The notes under the pieces are model-generated. The model had not been told where the DNA came from and made no database searches. It was given only the letters and a program-made list of their open reading frames with translations. DNA of 64,000 nucleotides from Hydractinia symbiolongicarpus (lineage: Eukaryota > Cnidaria > Hydrozoa > Anthoathecata > Hydractiniidae). A program made the position numbers and the translations under genes. The DNA is taken from the NCBI RefSeq assembly GCF_029227915.1, contig NC_079886.1, positions 21,304,501 through 21,368,500 of the forward strand. Direction: 5' to 3'. Of this stretch, positions 1-11,600 are shown piece after piece (position 1 is the first letter of the stretch; every line of letters begins with the position of its first letter).

Positions 1-432
1 GTTACGGTGCGGGTAAATATACCCTCAAATTTAAGTAACCTTCTTTGGCGGCCACCCAAGTAACCCGTACAATGTTAGGCGCGAGTGCATATAAATATTT
101 ATTCAACGAATGGCCACATCTTTGGATTTTGCTGGATTTTATATCACCACGAAAGTTTCGTACGTAAGGGAAACTTTTCTATTATAATGTGAAAATATTA
201 TCTTTCTTTCACTGACAATGAGTCTCTGCATTTGCTTTGTTTTTATTGAAGCAAATCGCGAAATTGTAAGAATGGACCCTCAAAGAAAAAGTGTAGGGAT
301 TTAATCAGTATGACCATCTAGTTACCAGCTAATTACTGCTAATTCTTAGATGCTACTGTTGTATAACATAATTTGCCCATAATATTAAGGTAGCTATTCT
401 TTAAAATAACTTTGACTTAAAACTTGTGCGGA
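1..432. other. Intergenic, no gene seen
   Basis: AT-rich sequence with no convincing coding exon on either strand. It ends at the left target-site duplication of the SINE. Confidence 0.5.
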
Positions 433-446
433 GGCCATTTGTATTA

Positions 447-803
447 ATAGATAGATAGATAGATAGATAGATGTGCATATTTTACATGGCTAGCCTCACA
501 AATATCGAGGGATATACCCTGTCTATTATTTCCAGGAGGGGCCATGGCGTAGATGGAGAGTCCTAGAGTATTTAATGCTCATTTTGAGCTACGCAGACCC
601 AATTAGAGCCCGTGCTCTACTAGACAACTCCCGGCAACATCCAACGGCCCACACAGTGTGCCATCTTCCCAATTTCCCTCACATGGCTTAGGTTAACCCT
701 GGGCTATGGTAACATTCACTTGCCCATGTTGAATCGCCGTCAAGAGGAATCGAACCCCGGTCTCCCTCACAGAGTACGAGAGCTATAACCACTAATCTAC
801 GGT
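447..803 (-). mobile_element. tRNA-derived SINE with target-site duplications
   Basis: Read on the minus strand, the element starts near 803 with a tRNA-like head. It has an A-box-like TAGATTAGTGGTTA near 795-782 and a B-box GGTTCGATTCC near 757-747, the internal RNA polymerase III promoter. A roughly 260-bp body follows, ending in a (TATC)n tail at about 447-472. The 14-bp flanks GGCCATTTGTATTA (433-446) and GGCCATTTATATTA (804-817) differ at one base and form a target-site duplication. The structure identifies a SINE; I do not recognise the family. The tRNA-like head is not a functional tRNA gene. Confidence 0.8.
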
Positions 804-817
804 GGCCATTTATATTA

Positions 818-1851
818 TAACCTATTTGACCTTACTCATTTTTTCCTGTGAAAAATAAAGTTAATTGCATATGAAACAGCTTGAAAGGTTGTCTAGGAAT
901 TTGAATATATTTTTTAATAATTCTTAATTGGTTCTTTAGATTCACTAATAATGCATGATGTCATGTGTTTGCTTTGCAAAGTCTTATATTTAACAATTTT
1001 GACACGCTATATAGAGTTAAAAATGGCTGGCTGTTCACTTTAACGCGTTTTAAACATTTTACATAAATTTTAATATTTTGTTGTCATAATTATGTTCCAT
1101 AACTCATGATGTCATAATTTCGCAACTTTTAAGACAAATATCTTGAGAACCAATAAAGATTTTTTTGCTCAACTTGATTTTTCGCAGGAGGTAACCTTTA
1201 AGGTGTTTGTTGGCATTTTAGGTGTTGGAAAGTTATAGAAAGGTGGGGTTCTGATTTATTAAGAAAATTCAACATAACTATTAAGAAATCCCTCTTTTTC
1301 CTAAAACAGGTTTAAAGCTTTTTAAATTAATTTTGCATATTGGTGTCTGATTTACAAACTTTCATTCACTGCACAAGCGTATTGAATCAGGATGACGTTT
1401 ACCATAAGGACAGAACATGATCTCACTGGAAACAGATCATTCACAGATCAATTCACCATATCAATTGCATATGGTAAATTCTCAGTTTAGAACATAATGA
1501 AGACCAATATAAGCGTCAATTTTTAAAAAATGACAATACTTAGGTAATATTTTAATGTTCTATAATAATAAAAACTTTTGTATAAGCCAAAATTTTTAAT
1601 TAAAATCCTAGTCTAGGCAGCCATTAAACATATTTTACTCACCCTGAAGCCCTTGTTATCAGTTGGCCAACAAAGGTTTTGACATGGCAGAAGTAACAGG
1701 AAATGATTGAATCTATCTTCAGAGTTTAAAGATATCTTTATTGGCAAAATGATGTGTTATTGCCTCCAACTAATAACTCATTTTACATGTGTAATATGTT
1801 CACACTCTGTGTCTGTACTGTATTTATATGAAATAGGAACATAAAGTTGCC
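818..1851. other. Intergenic, upstream of CFAP300
   Basis: AT-rich sequence between the SINE and the CFAP300 start. No exon, RNA gene or clear repeat was recognised. It presumably holds the CFAP300 promoter and 5' leader, but no defined element can be pointed to. Confidence 0.4.
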
Positions 1852-2616
1852 ATGACTGAGGTGCATGCGTTCCAGCACAAAGTGAAAGAGTTTTCATCTT
1901 TTTCTGCTAAATCCAGACAGGAATATTTTAAAAAATGGGGAATGTTGCAAATGAGTGTACAAATGTACTCCTACAATCTGTACTTTGATATCAATGAAAA
2001 AGATCGATTTGTTGAGGCATTTTTCAAAGATGGAAATGTTCAACAAACATTAAAAACCTTTGTGAAACAAAGATCTGTTCTGTTTGGAAACATGCAATTC
2101 AAAGATATTTTTGTTGAGATTTTGCCGACAAACGTTACAAGCATGAATTTCTTTGATGTTATTTATAATAAAAAGCTTGTTTATGAGAGTGGATCAATTA
2201 AAAAATGTTTCGATGAAATGATTGACGATATTCTTGTATCAGATGAATTAAGGAAAATGATTCTCACTGATGACTCTGAATATTATGGTATATTTCAACA
2301 AAAAGATCGCAAGGAATTTATTTTTCAAGTTTTCCAACATTTAGTGATCGGTGGATACTGTTGTCAGTATGAAGATAATATTAATCCTTATATTGAAACA
2401 ACAAAATACATATACAAAGATTTACTCCATGTAAATAAAGATGTTAACACAAAGAATTTAGTAATAGGTTCCATTGTTTTAAAAGTAAAACTACTTCGTG
2501 ACGAAAGAAATCAAGTGTTTCCTGGAACCTCAAATCACATGCAAAATTTTTGTTACCTGATTATCAATCCAGAAAAAAGAAATGTCATTGTTTGGCACCA
2601 CATGTGGGATGTTTGA
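1852..2616 (+). CDS. CFAP300: CFAP300 (C11orf70) homologue, axonemal dynein assembly
   Basis: One uninterrupted 254-residue reading frame. Hallmarks of CFAP300 recognised in it are AFFKDGNV (about 66-73), the block ILVSDELRKMIL with DDSEYYGIF (about 125-150), a CQYEDNINPYIETTK-like stretch (about 180-195) followed by IYKDL, and a C-terminal YLIINPEKR region. CFAP300 is a cytoplasmic protein needed to assemble or transport axonemal dynein arms in motile cilia, and the human protein is about 267 residues, so this copy is full length. The ATG lies in GCCATGA and no upstream in-frame exon is needed. It is unusual in lacking introns while the other single-copy genes here are heavily interrupted. 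It could be the native intronless locus or a retrocopy that kept its frame. Confidence 0.85.
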   Translation: MTEVHAFQHKVKEFSSFSAKSRQEYFKKWGMLQMSVQMYSYNLYFDINEKDRFVEAFFKDGNVQQTLKTFVKQRSVLFGNMQFKDIFVEILPTNVTSMNFFDVIYNKKLVYESGSIKKCFDEMIDDILVSDELRKMILTDDSEYYGIFQQKDRKEFIFQVFQHLVIGGYCCQYEDNINPYIETTKYIYKDLLHVNKDVNTKNLVIGSIVLKVKLLRDERNQVFPGTSNHMQNFCYLIINPEKRNVIVWHHMWDV

Positions 2617-5600
2617 ATAATATTAAATATTTCTTATCAGATATGTTAGATGAGACAACCTGAGTCAGCATTTTGTTATGTCTTATATATAGTTGATTTA
2701 TTTCTCTTTAGGTTTATCAAAAAGTTTTTTCATTGATCAGTCATAATAGGGTTTGTTATTATCTCTGTGTTGTTGGATCAGTGACCTTTAGTACTATTTT
2801 GTAGTAGTCGCCAATCCATGCCACATGTAACATAAGTTCTTGCAAATTTTATTTGTAATCTTTTGATAACACGTTTTTGTTGTATTTACATCTTATTTTA
2901 CAAAATATATATAAAAAACTTCGTTTAATAATTAATGAGGAGTAAAAAGTGATACGCTTTGCAGCAGATGATGTTGGAATTTTCAACTACTTTTATAATA
3001 AAGAAGTTTTTTGTTCTCCATTCTGTTCCTGTAAGCAACATATGAAGTTTTTTTCTATTGTGTCCCTTGTTATGTTTTTCGTTTTACCTAAATTATATTC
3101 TTTTTTTAAATTCAGCGTTTTTTTTTCAAGAAATATGTATCATATCTTTCTAGCCTTCTTTTGTTATTAGATGAATTAGGTGTATATATATGTGCAAAAT
3201 AAATTATTCTGGTTTTACTTCTGTTAGTTGTTGATTGAAAAGATTATTACTTATTTTTGGCTTTATTTCTGGTTTTATAATGTAATTTTTCATAACTTGG
3301 GGTAGTGTGTGTTGCTCACTTTAATTGTCACCTCCTCTTTATTTACACTTTTTAATTATTTTTTTGCCTAAAAATGACTAAAAAAATTTTTTTTAACCGA
3401 CTGACTTTACTTTTTTTGGTAACTCTGGTTATAGCAAACAAATAATTACTTAATGACAGCCAATCTCAATCAAACCGTACACTAAGGTATCTAAAACAAA
3501 ACAAATTTGGAATGTTTTATTTTTTTTTGAGAGAACTCTCATTCTCAACTATATTTTTTAAATGGAAAGATTTATTCTTAAAAATATGTAAAACAATTTT
3601 AGTAGGGTTTGTTTGTGGATTCCTTACCAAAACTTATGCAACGTAAACAGTTTTTCATTAATTAAGTTGCTAACCAAATTACTTTAGCTGGAATGTGTAA
3701 CAATGGATTTGCCACTTAATGTGTTTTTAATTTCTGTATACTGTTTTGTGGCAATTTTACTTGTAATTACAAACTCTTGTAATGTTACATCACTTAAGTA
3801 TCATTAGCCATGTAATTATTTTTAGGAACACAAAACAATGCTGTTAAAAACTTATCTTGAGAATCTCTTAATGAAGCTTTATAAAAAATAGACTTCGGTG
3901 AAAGACTTCGAAAGAAGTTAAAACCTTTTTGTAAATGTTTAAAATCATTAAGTGCTAAAACAGACACCAGAGTATATATTTTACTGTAATAATGGTCTTG
4001 GTGCATTTACAGCTTCTATTTGAGCTGTAAAAGCTCTGAAACCACAAAATTTGCTTAACTAGATATCTGGTTAATCCTATTCTCATGCTGAATGCTGAAC
4101 AGAAGGGTGAATTTACGCTTTTATAGGCTCTGGCATTACTCGGCTGTGAATGAAACTCACAACCTTTTACATGTTCTATCACAAGACTACTTTGGAAGTA
4201 TTTATTATCAATTTTTTCTGGATAAATTCATTGGGAAATCATGGAACAAGTTACTGGGTGTAACGTTCAAAACCTTGTCTATCATCATTCTCTGAAAAAA
4301 ATCTTGGGATTATAAATATTTTATAAAAAATTTTTTGTCTGGTTATGAAATATGGTTCTGTAGAAACTTCTTTTTTTGACTTTTCTAATATTTAAAGGTG
4401 AAGTGTCCAAGACTTTCATTTTTGTTTCTTCTTCACATTCTGTGTCTGTTTGCTTTAGAGCCCCAAAATATTGCAGACATCAGAAATAGCTGTTGTGCAC
4501 ATAGTGGGAAGTCAAACATGATCAAAATTCACCATTTATACATCCTTGAATTTATGTTACACACAGTGAAGGCAACCTTGAAGTGCACTATTTTTTTGAT
4601 CACCCATTTATATTTGATACATATTCACATTTATATTCTCTTAGTAATGATAAACGTAGATGTCATTATATTTAAAATGTTGTGAAAAATAGTACTTGAT
4701 TTTTTAAAGGTAAAGCTGGGGAATTTGTTAAACATTACGTAAAGTAAATCTTGAATTTTTTTGTATTAGAAGCCATGCTTTTGATAATAATACTAATTAT
4801 GCATTACCACATAACAATTTTTTTATAGAATTATTTTTGAGTAGTAATGGTTTTAATTTTATTAAGATAAATCCCTCTGATAAAGACTGCATAAAATGTG
4901 TAAAACAATCAGTATTTTACATAATTGCCTTACTATAGGCTCATAAGAATACAAAATAATAAATATAAATAAGCCTAAACTAAAATAAACAATACATCGT
5001 CCAGAGATTATCTGTTTTTGTGTAGAGAATAGGGTGAAATGCTAGCATTGAAATCCTGTGAAAAAAAAATGTTTTTTTTATTCTGGAGTAAAAACTAGGT
5101 TTAAGAAATTAAAATCCTTCTTTTGTGTGTATATATATATATAAATAATCAGCTCAGGTCAAATTATTTTATTTCCAATGACCGTAATTACAGGCTGCTT
5201 TCATTGCAGTAACTATATGTCATTTTATTTCAATTAAAATAACTGCTGATTTAAGCATTATTGCATGAGCCACGTTAATAAAGCAATGTTGTCTTTTGCT
5301 GATGATGATATTCTTACAGCTGTATACCTGGTTCTTGACCAGACCATGAATCCGAAAACTTGTAAAATAATTTCGCGAAAAATTCAAAAAAATTGTGTTT
5401 GTGTAGGCATAAGTTGTTTTTGTGTAGTTAACTAATAATTCTTGTTAAAGGATATGCACAAGTATTAAAATTATATTTTGCTTACAGGCCTCTTGTGGAA
5501 ACCAGGTCATATTAAAAACCATAAAATGGCATTTCTCTTTATATAATTATAATTATAATTATCAGACATTATTCAGTACATATAAAAAAAAGCATTTTAT

Positions 5601-5671
5601 GCAGATCATAGAGCTATGCATGACCATCGTAAAAACAAGTAACATTGTACGACTTTATATTTGAAAGTATA
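2617..5671. other. Intergenic, 3' flank of CFAP300
   Basis: About 3 kb of AT-rich DNA. An AATAAA near 3200 could serve CFAP300 polyadenylation. Small open frames such as 2949-3170 and 4092-4295 are compositionally AT-driven and show no recognisable motif. A short (TA)n tract lies near 5132-5145. The promoter and 5' UTR of the ABCG gene must lie toward the right end. Confidence 0.4.
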
Positions 5672-8600
5672 ATGGATGGAAATTCTGGTGCAGAGGGTAA
5701 CTACACTGTTGTGATTGAGAGTTCGCCCAGAGATCCTGATGTGGAAGTAGGAACTGTTCTGGCAAATAAGCAAAATGTGAATGTTGTAGAAAGTCCGGAC
5801 CATATACGAGCAGATCAAAGGGTAAGGGTTTGATATATATTCATTTTTATTGTTCATTTTAAGATTATATAAACTGAAAAAATAATAATGTTGTTGTGGA
5901 ATGCTTTGTGTTATCTGATTGGGATTTGAATATGGGAGGAATATTTCAGTAAATTAACTATTTTGAAAAGATGTTTATGACTAAGCTATATATAGAAAAA
6001 AAATTATTTAATGAAAATCATATCTGTGTTAGAGATATTTGCTACCACGTGTGAGAGTGACAAATCAACTAATAGTTTAGAATCTTCTGACTGATGTCTA
6101 TTTCATCGATCATGCTTTTGTATATATTTTGATTATGTGATTCACCAAAAACCTAAACAGTTTTTCCACCTCTTCTTTAGATTGATGGATCTGACTCAGG
6201 TACCATGTCACCTGATCTCATGTACAGTAACCCAACACTTGTCACAAATGGAGATCATAATAGCAAACTTCGCTTGGTATGGGAAAATTTATGCGTAGAT
6301 GCTGAGTTGCCACCACCATCTTGTTTTCAACGCATGAAGGCCTGTTGTACAGGAAATTCAGAAAATATACAAGAAAAGAGCATACGGCCTGTTTTAAAAA
6401 ATGGTATTCATCAATTTTCTAATCAGTTCAATTCTATAAATATAATGTTTAAAGTTACGCCAGGTTTTTCTGTTTTTCAGTAACTGGAGTAGCAGAGCCT
6501 GGTAGTTTGCTTGCTATAATGGGAGCCAGGTTTGTAAATTTCTCTTTTGTTACTGTGATGGTGTAATAAGTTGAAGCTGTTTTAAACAGTTTTTTGTCTC
6601 CTATTGTTCTTAAATTACAGGACAGATTTCTAAGCTCTATAGTTGTATTATATATAGCAATTTTTCAAACTTTTTTAAAAAAGCAAAACGTACAAAGAAG
6701 AACTTGTGCAAAGTAGTGAGAATTTATTTTTAGACTTTTGTCTGTGAAACAAGCAAGCTAGTGATTTTTTATAGTTTAATCACCGGTCAGCATAATACAA
6801 CTTTGGGTCCAAAAGGCAATAAGAGTAATAGTATATTTACCATTAATTTCATTCTTAAAAAGCATAGATTTGAATATTGCATTCAAAGCATAACACTTTT
6901 ATGTTGCAGTGACGTTAAAAAAACATTGTTAAATCTTAATTTTTATATTGCATTTAAAACATGATTATTTTGCTTTAGTGGGGCTGGTAAAACAACATTG
7001 TTAAATGTGTTGTCTCGACAAAATATTGCAAGACTAAATTTGCGTGGAAATGTTATGGTAAACAACCAAGTTATTAAGAACAAAATCAAATCAATCTCAG
7101 CATATGTTCAACAAGAAGATTTATTTATTGGAACCCTCACTGTGAAAGAACATCTTACTTTTCAGGTATGTATTGATATTAATACTGAATATGTATTTTT
7201 TTAAAAACAGGAGTTTCTGAATGTTTGGTCTTAGTGTTTGGTTGCTTAGGGCCGTATTTTTGCTTATACTCTGTGAGCTCCTAGTGGTGGTAGATATTTG
7301 TATATTTTACAAAGAAATTGTTATTTTCTAATTCTTTCTGTTGGTTACGCTCTATTAACAATATTTTTGATATATTTGGTAAGAGGAGAAAAAAATGTAA
7401 ATGCTGTAATATTTTTCTTCTAACAAATAAGATAATTTCCATATGATCAGTCCCAAAGCTTGCCTTGTTAATCTTTTCTGTAAAAAAACTTTTTTGTAAA
7501 CAACAGAATGGAAAATGTACACAGCAACTTTTTTTGTGTTAGGCCCTGCTTCGTTTGGATGATAGTTATTCTATGAATCAGAAAAAGCAAAGAGTTACTG
7601 AAGTATTACAACAGGTAAGGACATTGCAATGACATCTAGTGAAATAGAATGTGAATAATCCATGTCATAGAAGAAACATTAACAAAAGTGAATATAATAT
7701 AGCAGGTTTCTCATTCACATTGACACTTAACAATTGCCCAGGAAATGAGGTATAAAAAAGTTTTCAATGTGAGCTATTTTTTTAATTTGTTGCACAAGAA
7801 TACTTTTTGTTCACTACTACTAACTCCCCCATTGAGTGTTATTAAGTTACCATACATTGTTTATATATAATAAGCAGGAGCTGTTATAACATCATGCTTT
7901 TTTACATATTGTGCATGTTACTTTATTTAAAGCTTGGGTTAATGAAGTGTAAAGATTCCATTATTGGAGTGCCAGGAAGAATTCGAGGTATCTCAGGTGG
8001 TGAAAACAAAAGGTTGTCATTTGCTTCAGAGGTATGGTAGCTTATTTTGTATTGATACTTTATTATTTTTGCTTAATAAACTTGTCCTCCGATAATAGTT
8101 TGTTTTCTGTTCACAGTCAGGTGCTTTCTTCTAAAAAAAGCAAAATTTAAACTTTCTTTGCTGCTGAATTGACCTCTGTATTAAAAATAGGCTTTGTACA
8201 GAATGTATTTGACTGTTCTATCATGAAGTATAGCTATAATGAAATGCGGCAATGCGAGGTAAAAACCTTCTTGACTTTTTTTTTGTGGAAGTTATCTCTC
8301 AAGTTGCAATTTTTTAAATAATTTAACTAGACAAATGCATTTGTTTTGTTTTCCAGAGAAAGTTACATAGCTTTAATTTTGTTATGCCTTGAAAAAAAAA
8401 GAAAACATATTTTATTAAAGCAAAGGTTCCTTCTGCTATAATCAAAAGAAAGTTTGGAGAAGTTTTATCTGATTGCATTTAAACCAGTTTTCTTTGTAGG
8501 ATACAATATTATCTTTTTTTCAACCAAAGTTAATTTGTTAGGTTGTCAAAAGTTTTTAAGGATACTTATGGCAGCCTATTGAAAGCTCAGTTAGGTTCAC

Positions 8601-11600
8601 TTAGCTTTCAGTCAGCATTGGGAATCATTTAAATAAGCAATTCGTATTGTCTGCGACAACAACTGCATGAAAATATTTCCCTAAACGAAATGGTAGAGTG
8701 AATTGGGTGAATGTGACAGGCCAGCTCTGTTTACAAAAGAATGAAAAAAGTACATGCACAACATTCATGCACATAGAACATGCAAATCATGTGCAACTAG
8801 CTAAAACTTTAAAGCATCTAATTTATTTCATTCTACAGCTACATGATGTCTTACTGTGTGATTTTTAAATAAACACAGTTCTGTATTGATTTTTTTTCTT
8901 ATGATTCTTGCACGTTTTTCATACAATCATGCAGCTTATTTTTCACCCATTTATCAGATCAAGTAAATATACACATTGCCGAAATAGGGATTCCTTTTGC
9001 TGACATTAGCACGACGTTCATGTTACTTTCATTTCTCCACATCAATTTATTTTCTTAGAATAAAATATTTTATTGATTCTATTTTCCAAATATTAAACTC
9101 AGTTGGTGATGGTAATGTTTAGTAATCAAACATCTCTCTTCTAGATCATAACGAACCCAAAATTGTTATTTGTTGATGAACCGACATCTGGTTTAGATTC
9201 ATTCATGGCAGAAAGTGTTATCTCAGCTTTGCAGAAGATTGCAAGTGAGGGCAGAACCATTCTAGCAACTATTCACCAACCATCGTCTGCTACTTTTAAT
9301 TTGTTTGATAGGTAAACCTTCGAACGTTATGGTATTTTTTCCTGCAACTGCAATTTTTAACTGCGTATTCCATTAGTTGGAGAATGTAGCATTATTTTTT
9401 CTATTATATACACGAATCCAATTGTTTCTACTAGGCAGTACCAGACCTTCTTATCTTTTTGTCAATTTTAAACAAGCATTACCCTTACACTGTACTAACA
9501 CGATTGTTAAATAAAAGTTACATCAAACTACACGTTTTCTTAAGAAGCATCCCAGTTGATAAAGTTCCAGGCCTCAAATTGAACCTTACTCAGCATCCTT
9601 TTCAGTTTGATTGTGGCAAAAGTCTTCTCAGAACCAACATATATCTGATTACTCCTGTGAGAGTAATCAGATGTTAAACCATCAGAAAATTTAAGGGCCA
9701 ATCCCGTTTTACCCTTATCGATACCCTTATTGATGCCCACAATTGACTGGACAGGATTCTTGTCCGTATTGTAACGATATGACTCTCTCACCACTTCCAA
9801 CATCTTAGCATAAGTGGGTAGCGAGAAAGCACTACATAACCTCTAATATCTATATTGACCTTTCTTAAGATTGCTACTACTGTCAGAAGGACGAACAGCT
9901 TTTCTTGGTACGACGAAGCAAGCCATCTCTTTCTTTAATAAGTATGTATATAAGTGTTATTTTATAATCAACTCTTAGTAAAATCATTTTATTTCATGGA
10001 CGCTATACTTTTAATGGAATCTTTATTACATTAAATAAAAAAAATATTTGGACTAATTATGTAACCTTGTCTTTTATATTTTTTAACCTCTTTGAGTTCG
10101 TTGTTTTATTTTTGTGTAGGGTTGGCTATCCTTGTCCAGTAAACTACAATCCAGCAGATCATTATGTCCACACACTTGCAATTATACCTGGAAACGAAGA
10201 GGAATGCAAGGCTAAAGCTATGGTATTTAACTTTTTAAAGAAACACCATCAAGAGTGCGGAGTGTTTTAAAAATTAACAAAACCTTTTAGGATCTAACAT
10301 TTTTGCCTAAGTAATTGTGTGTCAGTGCTGTTAGTTAGTCTAATGAAAATTTGGAATTGATTATAAATTTCAAATCCAATAAAAAGTACTAAAAAGCATT
10401 TTTTTGTGACCACTTTTCGTGCAACGTAATATTCTGATTTTGCGTTGAGTAGGGAGAAAATATAAACAACAGACCACAGAAGTCAAATATCCATCGAAGT
10501 ATCCACTGACATGGTTAAACTTTTTTACAGGAGAATAATTAAAATTAATTTCAGTACTTTTTTGTTTCTGTGCTTCCAAAAAACCTGTAGGAATTTTAAT
10601 ATTTTACATTTTACCCATCATCCTGCTTTTTCACCTACAAAAACGGTTGCGCACTACAAAAATACACAACTTTTGTAAACATTAACAAGTCATCTATGTG
10701 AATAATTGCTCTCATAAACTCCTGGTACATTGCCCATCTTATTACCATTTGTCTAACCTGAAGATTTCTGCTTTATATTACTACAGCAAACCATTACCGT
10801 ACATGCTTTCTTCATTAGGCGATATGTGATGCATTTGCAGAACAAAGCGAAAGAAAAGAAAGTATTACTCCATCAACCGGTGTAAGTATCGATTATTATT
10901 ACGTCTGTTTCTCTTTGACTTATTTACCATAACCATAACAAAAAATTCTTATGTATTTTCAAAAAATCACTTTATTTAAAAATTTAAAATGTACAAAGGT
11001 TTTCGTAACAGTGTTACATTATCAAGTGATTATCATGTCATTATCACTTGATTATTTTTAAATAAAGTATTTTTTGAAAATACATAAGAATTTTGGCTGA
11101 TTTTATAATAAATAAATAGTTCTTTAATTATGAATATTTTGAATTAGTTGATTAAAAGGTATTCTGTAAGTCAAGCATTTGGAATGATTTTCATATTTTT
11201 GCAAATTAATAACATCTTCTTTGTTGTGGTAAACCTATTTTGTCTGAATATTGTGGTGACAACCAATCTGGATGAAATGTTTTGAGGCATCTTTGTAATA
11301 ATTCTCAACTAAGAATGCTTATGGCAAATATAATTTAGGATATTTCAATGTACTTGTTTCCTAATGAATAGAATTTCTGTAATAGCCTGTTTTTTTTGTA
11401 GGGCCAGGACAATGATGAAGTTTATACAAAACAAAGGTAAAAAATGGATATTTGACCTATGTAAAGATAGGTTCATTTTCATTATACACCATTTGGTTGC
11501 ATTTAAGTTTCCTTTGTTATACTATTCTTAAAATAATTTTAAAGCTCTTATGGTATTGCAAATAGAATATGAAGTACATTATTTGTAAGCGTAGTTTTCA

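Noticed and set aside
745-803. tRNA gene
   Set aside because: The A and B boxes belong to the head of a SINE with target duplications; a proper acceptor stem was not found.
2949-3170. 73-codon Phe-rich frame
   Set aside because: T-rich composition, no start context or recognisable motif.
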